A stretch of 64,000 nt of DNA from Corallococcus sp. AS-1-6 (GTDB lineage Bacteria; Myxococcota; Myxococcia; Myxococcales; Myxococcaceae): positions 248,001 through 312,000 of the forward strand of contig NZ_JAIQDE010000004.1 of the NCBI RefSeq assembly GCF_020037015.1. Reading direction: 5' to 3'. The position numbers were made by a program, and so were the translations under genes. Below are positions 23,991 to 32,321 of the stretch, piece by piece (within the stretch, counting starts at the first letter, position 1; each line of letters opens with the position of its first letter). The notes beneath the pieces are model-generated. The model was not told the origin of the DNA. It did not search any database and worked only from the letters and a program-made list of their open reading frames with translations.

Positions 23991-24977
23991 ATGACCCCAC
24001 CCGAAGCCTTGAGACCGAGGTCTCCGAGCCGGAAGCCCTGCCGTGCCGTCCTGGTGCCTGACGCGGGGAGGTCCGCCCTGTCGGAGGACTACTTCCGTTC
24101 CGCCCACCACCTGCGGGCCGAACGGGTGACGCACACGCTGGTCATCGAGGATGGCGAGGGGCGCGCGCTGCGGGTGCCGCTCGTCGTGCGGCCCATCGAG
24201 GGAACGCCCTACCGCGACGCCATCTCCCCGTATGGCTTCCCCGGGGGGCGGCTGGACGGCTTGAGCGACGTCTCGAAGGACGCCGTGGACTGGACGGGGA
24301 CGGAGCTCGTGAGCCTCTTCGTGCGCGACCGCGTCTCCGGGCCCCGCTGCTTCGCGGGCGGGACGGAGCGCAACGAGGTGTTCTTCATCGACTCCCAGCG
24401 CCCCATCGAGTTCCAGGCGGAGGCCCGCCGGCAGATGCGGCGCAACACGCGGCTGGGCTACGTGAGCACCTGCGCTCCGGCGCGCGAGGCCTCGCACGAG
24501 GAGCGCGAGGGCTTCAAGGACGTCTACCGGCAGACCATGGTCCGCGACGAGGCGCAGGCGCGGTACTTCTTCTCCGACGCGTACTTCGAGGACATGTTCG
24601 CCTCCGCCGTGGCCTGGCTGGTGACGACGCGGGCGCCGGACGGCGGCATCGCCTCCTCGGGGGTGGCGGTCGCCAGTGACAGCGTGCTGCACTACTACCT
24701 GGGCGGGACCGCGAACGCGCACCTGTCGCGCTCTCCGGCCAAGAACACGGTCTTCGGGGCCATGGTGGAGCTCAGCCTCCAACTGGGGCTGCCGCTGCAC
24801 CTGGGCGGCGGCGTGCGGCCGGGTGACGGCCTGGAGCAGTTCAAGCGGAGCTTCGCGAACTCGAGCTCCCGCCTCCACACCCACGAGGTCATCTGCGAAC
24901 CCTCGGCGTACGCGCGCCTCTCGGCGGGCCGAGCCGACACGGGCTTCTTCCCGGCATATCGCGCGCCACGGGGCTGA
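23991..24977 (+). CDS. FemAB/GNAT-like acyltransferase, copy 2
   Basis: The 328-residue paralogue of the protein at 21762 has the same motifs: SPYGFPGGR, FKDVYRQTMVR, YFFSDAYFEDMF, HYYLGGT, HLGGGVRPGDGLEQFKRS. The first ~14 residues differ from copy 1. The next ~110 are almost the same at protein level, with a run of 75 identical bases (24318-24392 versus 22056-22130). The acceptor half has diverged. ATG 23991 follows GGAAAGG by 10 bases. The duplication and shared tract suggest either recent gene conversion or strong constraint on the N-lobe. Confidence 0.85.
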   Translation: MTPPEALRPRSPSRKPCRAVLVPDAGRSALSEDYFRSAHHLRAERVTHTLVIEDGEGRALRVPLVVRPIEGTPYRDAISPYGFPGGRLDGLSDVSKDAVDWTGTELVSLFVRDRVSGPRCFAGGTERNEVFFIDSQRPIEFQAEARRQMRRNTRLGYVSTCAPAREASHEEREGFKDVYRQTMVRDEAQARYFFSDAYFEDMFASAVAWLVTTRAPDGGIASSGVAVASDSVLHYYLGGTANAHLSRSPAKNTVFGAMVELSLQLGLPLHLGGGVRPGDGLEQFKRSFANSSSRLHTHEVICEPSAYARLSAGRADTGFFPAYRAPRG

Positions 24978-25021
24978 ACGCGGGAGACTGATGGTGGGTT
25001 CGGGCCGGGTGAGACACCGGG

Positions 25022-25843
25022 TCAGAACGACTGACGCAGCAACGCCTCCACCGCGGCCTTGCGCTGGGGGCTCAGCCTCAGGCGCGTTCCGTCGCGCAGC
25101 ACCACGACCCAGCCCTTGTCCACGTCGGGCTCCAGCTCGCGGATGCGGTCCACGTTGACCAGCAGCGAGCGATGGATGCGCACGAAGCGGCGCGGATGCA
25201 GCCACTGCTCCACCTGGTTCAATGTCTCGCGGAGCATGGGCGAACGGGTGCCCGCGTGGAGCACGACGTAGTTTCCCTCCGCCTCGCACCAGTCCAGCTC
25301 CTCGACGGGGATCAGCATCACCTTGCCGCCCGTCTTCACCGCGATGCGCTCCACCGGCTCGTCCCCGGTGACGCGCGCCGGTTCGGGAAGCGCGGGTGGA
25401 GCGTGGTGCTGTTCGAGCAGCGCGGACAGGTGCCGCAGCAGCTCCCGGTCCTTCCCCTGGGCACGCTGGCGCCGCGCCCGGTCCAGCGCGTCCTTGAAGC
25501 GCGCGTCGCTGAAGGGCTTGAGGAGGTAGTCCAGCGCGTGGGTTTCAAAGGCACGCACCGCGTACCGGTCGAAGGCGGTCACGAAGATGACGGGCGGCAT
25601 CCGCTCCGCGCCCACCTCGCGCAGCACGTCGAAGCCATCACACCCCGGCATCTGCACGTCCAGGAAGACGAGGTCCGGCCGCTCGCGCAGGATGGCCGCG
25701 ATGGCGTCCTTGCCTCCCTCGCACTCCTGCACGGCCGTGACGTCGGGCGCCTGGGCCAGCAGATGCGTCACGTTGCCCCGGGCCAGCGGCTCGTCGTCCA
25801 CCACCAGGATGCGCCACGGTCCACCCCGCCCGGGCTCACCCAT
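25022..25843 (-). CDS. LytTR-family response regulator
   Basis: The 273-residue protein has a receiver domain (ILVVDDEPLAR; phospho-acceptor Asp in LVFLDVQMPGCDG; LKPF) and a C-terminal LytTR DNA-binding domain (residues ~165-270: RIAVKTGGKVMLIPVEELDWCEAEGNYVVLH, FVRIHRSLLVNVDRI). Start ATG 25843 lies inside the end of the kinase gene (8-base overlap), so the two are translationally coupled. A second, similar pair is encoded at 40391-42225. Confidence 0.93.
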   Translation of the reverse strand: MGEPGRGGPWRILVVDDEPLARGNVTHLLAQAPDVTAVQECEGGKDAIAAILRERPDLVFLDVQMPGCDGFDVLREVGAERMPPVIFVTAFDRYAVRAFETHALDYLLKPFSDARFKDALDRARRQRAQGKDRELLRHLSALLEQHHAPPALPEPARVTGDEPVERIAVKTGGKVMLIPVEELDWCEAEGNYVVLHAGTRSPMLRETLNQVEQWLHPRRFVRIHRSLLVNVDRIRELEPDVDKGWVVVLRDGTRLRLSPQRKAAVEALLRQSF

Positions 25844-26966
25844 GGCGCGACTCCTCGAAAGGCAGCTCCACCCTCGCGACCACGCCACCCTCCGGCAGGT
25901 CCTCCAACACCAGGCCATACGGCTCGCCGTAGAGCTGCTGGATGCGGGCCCGGGTGTTGTTCACGCCAATGCCCATGCCCCGGACTCCTCCCGAGCGCAG
26001 CCCTGGCCCGTCATTCATCACCTCGAGCAACAGCCGGTCCCCCCGGCGCTCGGAGCGCACGTGGACCTGGCCCCGGGCCGCGCGACGGGCGATGCCGTGC
26101 TTGATGGCGTTCTCCACCAGGGGCTGGAGGATGAGCGCGGGGACCCGGGCCTTCAGCGTCTCCGGCGCCGGTGAGAACTGGATGGAGAGGTGCCCGCCGA
26201 ACCGGAGCTGCTCGATGCCCAGGAAGCGGCGCACCAGCTCCAGCTCGTCCTCCAGCCGCACCTGGTGGTCGCCCTGGCCCTCCAGGCTCGCGCGCAGCAG
26301 GTGCCCCAGCTCCGCGAGCGCCTCCACCGCCTCCGGGTTGCGCTGCTGGCGGACCAGCCCCGCCACCGCGTCCAGCGTGTTGAAGAGGAAGTGCGGGTCG
26401 AGCTGCGAGCGCAGCGCCTGCAAGCGGGACTCCGCGAGCTCGAGCGCCAGGCGCGAGCGCGCCAGCTCCCGGTCGCGCAGCCGCCGCGTGGTCCGCAGCG
26501 CTGTCCAGGCCGCGAGGAAGAGCAGGTACTCGAAGTAGCCCACCGCGCCGCGCTCGAGCAGCAGGCCCCACAGACCTTGGGGAAAGGAAGTGCCGCGCGC
26601 GTCCCATTCCTGGAGCGCCGCCAGGACCGGCGAGAGCAGCAGCAGGTGAAGCTGGACGAAGCCCACGCCGGCCAGCAGCAGCACTCCCAGCCGGCGCGCC
26701 CCGTGTGGACTTTCGAGCGGCACGCGCTGGAAGACCATCAGCACCAACGGCCCGAGCAGCGCCCACGCGCTGTAGGGCACCAGCTCCAGGGCGAACTTGA
26801 GGAGCAGGTCGCGAGGCTCCACGGCATAGGCGCGCAGCGCGTGGGGGAGAGCGCCGAGGACTCCAGCGGCCATGCCCAGCGCCCAGACCCTCGCGGTCGA
26901 ACGCAGACGGAGGGCAAGCTCCTTGCTCCCGTTGGACTCCCGCGAACCTTGATTCCTCTCGTCCAA
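25836..26966 (-). CDS. LytS-type sensor histidine kinase (HisKA_7/His_kinase family)
   Basis: About 376 residues. An N-terminal membrane module with four or five helices is followed by a coiled coil (RDRELARSRLALELAESRLQ), the His-kinase box LRSQLDPHFLFNTLDAVAGL, and an ATPase domain with LILQPLVENAIKHG and GMGIGVNNTRARIQQLYG. TTG 26966 is used as start because no ATG lies before residue 32; ATG 26873 would cut into the first helix. It signals to the overlapping LytTR regulator. The gene to the right (27028) is divergent, leaving only about 60 bases for both promoters. Confidence 0.88.
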   Translation of the reverse strand: MDERNQGSRESNGSKELALRLRSTARVWALGMAAGVLGALPHALRAYAVEPRDLLLKFALELVPYSAWALLGPLVLMVFQRVPLESPHGARRLGVLLLAGVGFVQLHLLLLSPVLAALQEWDARGTSFPQGLWGLLLERGAVGYFEYLLFLAAWTALRTTRRLRDRELARSRLALELAESRLQALRSQLDPHFLFNTLDAVAGLVRQQRNPEAVEALAELGHLLRASLEGQGDHQVRLEDELELVRRFLGIEQLRFGGHLSIQFSPAPETLKARVPALILQPLVENAIKHGIARRAARGQVHVRSERRGDRLLLEVMNDGPGLRSGGVRGMGIGVNNTRARIQQLYGEPYGLVLEDLPEGGVVARVELPFEESRHG

Positions 26967-27027
26967 GGCTCGCAGCGTAGCGGAGGAAGCCGCCCGTGAG
27001 CGGGTTCCGTTATGCTTTCCCCGAACC

Positions 27028-28080
27028 GTGACGCAACGCCTTCCAGACCGAGACCCCGGGGAGACCCCGCCCGAGCTGCGCGGCGGCACGTTGCATGTCC
27101 AGGGCGCGGAGGATGCCGAGCCGGTCGTGGACCGCGACCGCCGGGGCACCGGAGGGCGCCGCGCGTCCACGGCGCTGACCGCCCTGTTGGTGGCCGCGGG
27201 CCTCGCGCTGCCTGGCGTGGCGGTCTTCCTCCGCGGCACCACGAAGCCTCCCGCTGCCTCCGCCACCCCAAGCACGGCGCCGCCGGCGGCAGAGCCGGCC
27301 CTCCCGGAGCGCCAGCCCCTGCCCCTGCCCATCCTTCCGGAGCAGGTGGCGCGAACGCGAGCCCTCATCGAGGACGAGGCCCTTCCGCCGCTGGAGCGCT
27401 CGGAGGCGGCCCTGCGCCTGCTGGATGCCCACTGGGGCCGGGAGCGCTGGCGCTCGCTGGCCCGCGACGCGGAGCGCATCGCCCGGCTGGACCTGCCGCG
27501 CTTCGAGGACCGCCTCCCCGCCGAGCACGCCCGCTGGACGCGCATCATGGCCCTTTGGAACCTGAGGGAGTGGGACCCGATGACACAGGAAGGGGAGGTC
27601 TTCCTGCGGATGTATCCGGGCAGCCTCATGGCCAGCTCGGTCCAACTCCAGATGCGCAACGCCGCCCACACCCGTGAGTACGAAGCGCGGTGCCGCAAGG
27701 ACAACGCGGAGACCCTCCTCAAGGCGGAGCAGCAAGCGGCGCTGGACATCGCGGAGCGCGAGAAGCGCGGTGAGCCCACCGGCCCCGTCCACCGCAAGCT
27801 GGCCCTCCTGCGCTGCACCGTCCCCGTGGGGATGTTCCACGAGGAGGCGCTCACGGCCTGCCGGGCGTTCCAGAAGGACTTCGGAGTCGGGTCCACGCCG
27901 GGCGAACTGGATGACTACCGGGACGCGCGAGGCCTGGAGATCCGGGCGCTCGTCGGCCTTCGCCGCTACTCCGAGGCCCGGAAGCTGCTCGCGGAGTTCC
28001 AGGCGTCCGACCCGGACGGCGACCAGCGGGTCAGCGCCGGGGCTGTCGTCAGGGGGCTTCCCGTCGACGCGGAGGAGTGA
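27028..28080 (+). CDS. Membrane-anchored helical protein, unknown function
   Basis: The 350-residue protein has a ~45-residue cytoplasmic N-terminus, one membrane helix (STALTALLVAAGLALPGVAVFL, ~46-67), a Pro-rich linker and a helical outer domain. Short TPR-like pairs are visible (ALWNLREWDPMTQEGEVFLRMYP; ALVGLRRYSEARKLLAEF). A mid-region with LLRCTVPVGMFHEEALTACR could hold a disulphide. GTG 27028 is the only start in frame before the helix. Single-helix proteins with an outer TPR-like domain are frequent in myxobacteria. Divergent from the LytS-type kinase. Confidence 0.72.
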   Translation: MTQRLPDRDPGETPPELRGGTLHVQGAEDAEPVVDRDRRGTGGRRASTALTALLVAAGLALPGVAVFLRGTTKPPAASATPSTAPPAAEPALPERQPLPLPILPEQVARTRALIEDEALPPLERSEAALRLLDAHWGRERWRSLARDAERIARLDLPRFEDRLPAEHARWTRIMALWNLREWDPMTQEGEVFLRMYPGSLMASSVQLQMRNAAHTREYEARCRKDNAETLLKAEQQAALDIAEREKRGEPTGPVHRKLALLRCTVPVGMFHEEALTACRAFQKDFGVGSTPGELDDYRDARGLEIRALVGLRRYSEARKLLAEFQASDPDGDQRVSAGAVVRGLPVDAEE

Positions 28081-28099
28081 CGGCACGACCATCGTGCCG
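28081..28099. terminator. Bidirectional hairpin between convergent genes
   Basis: A perfect inverted repeat, CGGCACGA-CCA-TCGTGCCG, begins at the first base after the 28080 stop and lies 15 bases before the end of the minus-strand lipoprotein gene. There is no T-run on either side. Confidence 0.5.
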
Positions 28100-28113
28100 C
28101 CACCCCCCAGGGA

Positions 28114-29988
28114 CTACTGCGCCGGGAGCTTCGACACGAACGTGCCCGGGTCACCGGCGGACGCGTTGCCGTCGAGGACGCCGGTGAAGTAGCCGCCCAG
28201 GTAGAGGTTCCCGTCTCCGTCCAGGTTCAGCCCGTTGCTGTAGGCGGGCGCCGCGGCCCCCGCGTTCGTCGCCGCGTTCTGCTGCACCACCCACAGCCGG
28301 GTGCCCGCCGTGTCGAACTTCGCGACGAATCCGTGCGCCACGCTGGACAGGGTGTTGGTGGGATTGCCCACGTCCCCCTGTCCATGGCCGGTCAGGTACA
28401 CCCCCGTGTCGTCGATGAAGATCCGGGTGCCCCAGACCCAGCTATTGGAGCCGATCTCCCGGGTCCACAGCAGCGTGCCCGCGCTGTCGTACTTGGCCAG
28501 GTAGGCATCCATGCCGGCCGTGCCGTTCGGGTTCCCACCCAGCCCGCCGTCGCTGTAGCCCGCCAGATAGACATTGCCCGCGGCATCGGTCGCGGAGCCA
28601 TACAGCCAGACCATGTTCCCCGGGGAGCCGAGCTGCCGGGTCCACTGCTTCACGCCCGCGGCGTCGTACTTGACGATGAAGGCGTCCTGGTCGCCCGTGA
28701 GGGTGTTCCCATCCAGCCCTGCCTGGGTCCACCCGGAGACGTAGACGTTGCCCGAAGCATCGGCCGCGGCCCTGCGCCCGTTCGTGCTCGCGCCCGCCTT
28801 GCCCAACTGGCGGGTCCACTGCTTGACGCCCGTGGCGTCGAACTTGGTGACGAAGGCGTCGAAGGTTCCGATGCGCGTGTTCCCATCCACGCCGCCATTG
28901 GCGGTGCCGGCCAGGAAGGAGTTGCCGGCTCCATCCACCGCGGTGCCGTAGCCCTCCGTGAGGACGCCCGGAGCGCCGACCTGCCGGGTCCACTGACGGA
29001 CGCCGGTGTAGCGGTACTTCGTCAGGAAGGCATCCCGCTCGCCCACGAGCGGCGCGCCATCCAGCGACCCGCTCGTGAAGCCCGCCACGAACATCTCCTC
29101 CCAGGTGCTGTTGCGCGCGATGTCGTAACCCAGGGTGACACCCCCCGGGACGCCGATCTGCTTCGACCACAGGACGTTGCCGTTCCAGTCACGCGCGTGG
29201 AGGAAGGCGTCCATCAGGCCCACCATCGGGTTGCCCAGCAGTCCGCCCGTCGTGATGCCCGCGGCGTAGGAGCGTCCGGCCGGGTCTCCGGCCATTCCCT
29301 GCACCTGGGCCCAGGTCCCCGCGGCGCCCGCGCTCCGCGTCCAGAGCGCGGTGACGGGGGTGTAGGGGACGGTGTTCGCGCAGTGGATCAGCTCCAACTG
29401 GCGGATGGAGACGACCTCGATGCCCGCGCGAGCGTCGTTGTCGTCCGTCACGTTCAGCCGGAAGTAGAGGTTCGTCGCGGGGGCGGCGAGCGTGAACTCA
29501 CGCCGCTCGTAGCCGGCCCAGTTCGTCTGGTTGGTGCGGGTATCGATGGCCTCCCAGGTCAAGCCGTTCCAGGCCTGCAGCGTCCAGTTCTTCGGGGCGC
29601 GCGAGGTGAGGGTCGAGCCGTTGTTGAAGACGATGGCATAGCGATGGATGGTCACGGGGTTCGTGGGCATCTCGTAGCCGATCCACGCGGGCGTGTTGCC
29701 CCGCGCGGAGATCCACATCGACGTGGAGGAGGCGGCGTCGAAGGCCTTCCAGGCCTCGTACTCCGCGCTGTACGCACTGGAGCGCGTGACGACGCCGGCG
29801 GGGGTCGTCGAGCCCGTCATGACGGGCATCGCGTTGACGCAGGTGAGCCCCTGCTCGACGGTGCCCGTGTCGGTCTCGGACACGATGGGCACGGTGTCGG
29901 GCGGCGCTTCCCCCTGACAACCCGGAGTGGACGCCAGGACCAGCGCGCCCGTGAGAAGGGTGCTTCGAAGGGTGTTGAGGATGTTCAC
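28114..29988 (-). CDS. SBBP beta-propeller lipoprotein with discoidin-like domain
   Basis: The 624-residue protein has a lipoprotein signal (LVLASTPGC, Cys ~24). An F5/8C-like beta domain follows at about residues 60-200 (EAWKAFDA.SSTSMW, NWTLQAWNG..W, YFRLNVT). About eight SBBP-type repeats of ~50 residues then run to the end, each with the pattern GNVYLAGYSDGGLGG...DAYLAKYDSAGTLLWTR. These repeats form outer-surface beta propellers of unknown ligand. The discoidin-like part suggests sugar binding. Transcribed alone. Confidence 0.88.
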   Translation of the reverse strand: MNILNTLRSTLLTGALVLASTPGCQGEAPPDTVPIVSETDTGTVEQGLTCVNAMPVMTGSTTPAGVVTRSSAYSAEYEAWKAFDAASSTSMWISARGNTPAWIGYEMPTNPVTIHRYAIVFNNGSTLTSRAPKNWTLQAWNGLTWEAIDTRTNQTNWAGYERREFTLAAPATNLYFRLNVTDDNDARAGIEVVSIRQLELIHCANTVPYTPVTALWTRSAGAAGTWAQVQGMAGDPAGRSYAAGITTGGLLGNPMVGLMDAFLHARDWNGNVLWSKQIGVPGGVTLGYDIARNSTWEEMFVAGFTSGSLDGAPLVGERDAFLTKYRYTGVRQWTRQVGAPGVLTEGYGTAVDGAGNSFLAGTANGGVDGNTRIGTFDAFVTKFDATGVKQWTRQLGKAGASTNGRRAAADASGNVYVSGWTQAGLDGNTLTGDQDAFIVKYDAAGVKQWTRQLGSPGNMVWLYGSATDAAGNVYLAGYSDGGLGGNPNGTAGMDAYLAKYDSAGTLLWTREIGSNSWVWGTRIFIDDTGVYLTGHGQGDVGNPTNTLSSVAHGFVAKFDTAGTRLWVVQQNAATNAGAAAPAYSNGLNLDGDGNLYLGGYFTGVLDGNASAGDPGTFVSKLPAQ

Positions 29989-30132
29989 GGTGTCTCCTTG
30001 GGACCCGTGCGGACCGCCGCACGGCGCAAGGGGAGATACCGGCGTGCGCTGGGACGCCCGGGCGTTATGTGACGAGACCTCCGGAGCGCGGGACGAAACC
30101 GCCCGGAGCCGGGATGAAGCCCTCGGGCTTCG

Positions 30133-30218
30133 TCAGGCCCCGCGAGACCGCGAGGACTTCCAAGCGAGGGGCACGAGCACACCCGCGATGGCGGCCTTGA
30201 GCAGACCTCCCCGGGATG
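30133..30218 (-). pseudogene. Remnant of a second bioY gene (last ~27 codons)
   Basis: On the minus strand this reads GGLLKAAIAGVLVPLAWKSS and a few more residues to a stop. It matches the end of the intact BioY at 33256 (GGLLKAVVAGLLMPLAW...), with DNA identity of roughly 75-80% over 86 bases and a one-base insertion (CCCC versus CCC) breaking the frame. Nothing of the rest of bioY is nearby. The remaining sequence between 29989 and 30266 is non-coding apart from a small GAAGCC-CTCG-GGCTTC hairpin at 30116-30131. Confidence 0.6.
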
Positions 30219-30266
30219 CCCTCGCCCCGGATGGCTTCCCCGGCGGGCGGCGGGATGGCCTGGGAG

Positions 30267-32246
30267 TCAGTCGCGCGGCGCCAGGATTTCATCCAAGAGC
30301 GCCGGTGTGCCCTCGACCCGCCGCAGCCGGGGATAGCGCAAGCCTTCATGCCAGGGAATGAGGGCGGAGCGCGTGGCCGTGCCCTGCCGCCAGGAGAGCC
30401 GCAAGGGCTCCTGGCGCGCGGTGGCCTTGACGGCGTCCTTCAGCCGTTGCGCGTCGTAGGGGCTCCCGTTCACGGCCGTCACCACCGCGCCCGGCAGCAG
30501 GCCCACCTCGAAGGCCGGCCTCTCCCACTCCACCCGGAGCACCTTTCCGTCCTTCGCGAGCGTCATGCCGAGGGAGTCGCTGAGGTCCACGTTCCCGCTC
30601 GCCGCTTCGGCGCGCCGGACGGCATCCGTGGGTTGGTCGCTCCAGGTGAGCGCGTAGCCGCCTCGGGTGATTCCCCCCAGGGGTGGGGCGTCGTGCGTCT
30701 CTTCAATCCGGGAGCGGAAGAAGCCTGACCAGTCATGGGGGAGGATGTCATTGAGCGTGGTGACGATGTCTTCCAGCGTGTACGTCATCGTTCCCTGGCT
30801 GCCCGGGCGCACGCCGAAGAACGCGCGAGCGAAGTCATCCAGCGACCTACGGCCGCCACTGCGCTCCCGGATGAGCGTGTCGGCCTCCAGCCAGATCAAC
30901 TGGCCCTCGGAGTACGCATCGAACATGTCGCGCTGCCAGCCCCTCCAGGAGAGCGCCTTGCGTCGCTGCACGATGGCGTCGTTCGTCACGTCCCGGAGCG
31001 GGCGCCAGCGCCGGCCGGGACGGCTGGCCATGGCCGCCGCGGTCGCGGCCAGGTCATCGAGCGCGTCCTCCCGCGTCCACAAACCCGCCCGGGTGGTGAG
31101 CACGTCCTGCCAGTAATAGGTCAAGCCCTCGAACACCCAGAGCAGCGAATCTCGCTCCGGCGTGTTGAAGTCTGGCGTCCACATCTCCGCCGGGCGGCGG
31201 AACACGCCGTTCCACGAATGGGCGAACCCATGCGCCAGCCGGCCCCGTTGCTCGGGCCGGTCCTTCCAGGTCGTGAAGAAGTCGGCGGGCAGGGCGTTCT
31301 CGCCCGCGCGGAGGTGTTCGAAGTAGCTGGGGCCGAAGCCGTCCGCCATCCAGACCATCAGGTCGTAATGGTCATAATGCCGCGAGCCGAAGAGCCGGTA
31401 GGCCTGTTGCACCAGCGCCTGGTAGCCATGGACGAAGCCGGGAGGCGGTTCGAGGCTCGCGGCGTCGTCGGCGACGATGTTCGCGTGGACCGGGACGGGG
31501 TCCTCGCTCAACAGGATGCGTTTGAAGGCGCGGCCGGCAATCACGGGTGAGTCGACCAGCGTGTCCAGCGTCACCGGCTGGAACCAGACCTCATCGCCGT
31601 TCCGTTTTGCGACGGTCAGCGGCGAGGCGAACTCCCAGGAGGGCGGCAGCTTCACGCTGGCCTGGTAGGTGATGCGCCGGGCGTAATGGCCCGCGGGATA
31701 CAGCACCAGGTTGTGCCATTGCAGGTCCAGCATCGTGGACGTGGCCACCACCGGGCCCACGCGCGGCTCGGTGGCGCCAAGGAACTGGAAGAGCACGTCG
31801 ATGGACGTCACGCCGGCGGGGACGTCGATATGGAATGCCGCGACCTGGACGGCGTCGCGGGTCCACGCAATGACTCGCTTCCCGGCCTGGACCTTCAGCC
31901 CCGCGAGTCCGTCCAACTGCCCGGTGGGCCCGTGGTCCCCTGGAAGCCATTGCGGAAAGAGCAGCGTCAACCGCCTCCCGGGCATGACCGGGAGGGTTTC
32001 CGTGACGCGGAAGAGACCGCGCGCCGTGTCGGTGGCATCGACGCGCAGTCGGATGGTGCCGGGGAAGGGCGTGTCTCGCGGCGCCTCGATGGGCGGCGGC
32101 ATGGGCGCGGGTTGGGGCAGCGGCCAGGACTGGGATGCGGAAGGGGCCTGCGCGTGCGCCGCCGCTGAAACCATCCAGACGGCCACCGCGGTGACAACGA
32201 ATGGCATGACCCTGACGCTTCGAGGAGGGGCGGGAGAGGCCGGCAT
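30267..32246 (-). CDS. M61 family peptidase homologue with altered catalytic motif
   Basis: The 659-residue protein has a signal peptide (VVTAVAVWMVSAAAHAQA). Its layout is that of M61 glycyl aminopeptidases: an N-terminal beta domain, a metalloprotease domain, and a C-terminal PDZ domain (GLLPGAVVTAVNGSPYDAQRLKDAV). The zinc motif that should read HExxH reads HGFAH (residues 339-343; codon GGG at 31227-31229), followed by SWNGVFRRPAEMWTPDF. The third-ligand region LLWVFEGLTYYWQDVL is intact. Loss of the general-base Glu would abolish classical peptidase activity, so it may be a binding protein or recently inactivated. Divergent from a LysR gene. Confidence 0.85.
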   Translation of the reverse strand: MPASPAPPRSVRVMPFVVTAVAVWMVSAAAHAQAPSASQSWPLPQPAPMPPPIEAPRDTPFPGTIRLRVDATDTARGLFRVTETLPVMPGRRLTLLFPQWLPGDHGPTGQLDGLAGLKVQAGKRVIAWTRDAVQVAAFHIDVPAGVTSIDVLFQFLGATEPRVGPVVATSTMLDLQWHNLVLYPAGHYARRITYQASVKLPPSWEFASPLTVAKRNGDEVWFQPVTLDTLVDSPVIAGRAFKRILLSEDPVPVHANIVADDAASLEPPPGFVHGYQALVQQAYRLFGSRHYDHYDLMVWMADGFGPSYFEHLRAGENALPADFFTTWKDRPEQRGRLAHGFAHSWNGVFRRPAEMWTPDFNTPERDSLLWVFEGLTYYWQDVLTTRAGLWTREDALDDLAATAAAMASRPGRRWRPLRDVTNDAIVQRRKALSWRGWQRDMFDAYSEGQLIWLEADTLIRERSGGRRSLDDFARAFFGVRPGSQGTMTYTLEDIVTTLNDILPHDWSGFFRSRIEETHDAPPLGGITRGGYALTWSDQPTDAVRRAEAASGNVDLSDSLGMTLAKDGKVLRVEWERPAFEVGLLPGAVVTAVNGSPYDAQRLKDAVKATARQEPLRLSWRQGTATRSALIPWHEGLRYPRLRRVEGTPALLDEILAPRD

Positions 32247-32304
32247 GACCGGCGTCGTATCCCGGACGCGCCTTGCCGAAAAACCCGAAGTCTGGAAGCC
32301 TGGG

Positions 32305-32319
32305 TTCGAGGAAATCGAA
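32305..32319. promoter_or_regulatory. Candidate LysR-type operator (T-N11-A)
   Basis: A perfect inverted repeat, TTCGA-GGAAA-TCGAA, ends two bases before the LysR start codon (32322) in the 75-base divergent region with the M61 gene. Its inner part fits the LysR consensus T-N11-A. The position suggests autorepression and control of the divergent M61 gene. Confidence 0.5.
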
Positions 32320-32321
32320 CG

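Noticed and set aside
30226-30265. 40-base similarity to the SPYGFPGGR coding region of the FemAB-like genes
   Set aside because: About 80% identity over a short GC-rich stretch with no continuation on either side. Chance is likely, and no reading frame of that family is kept.
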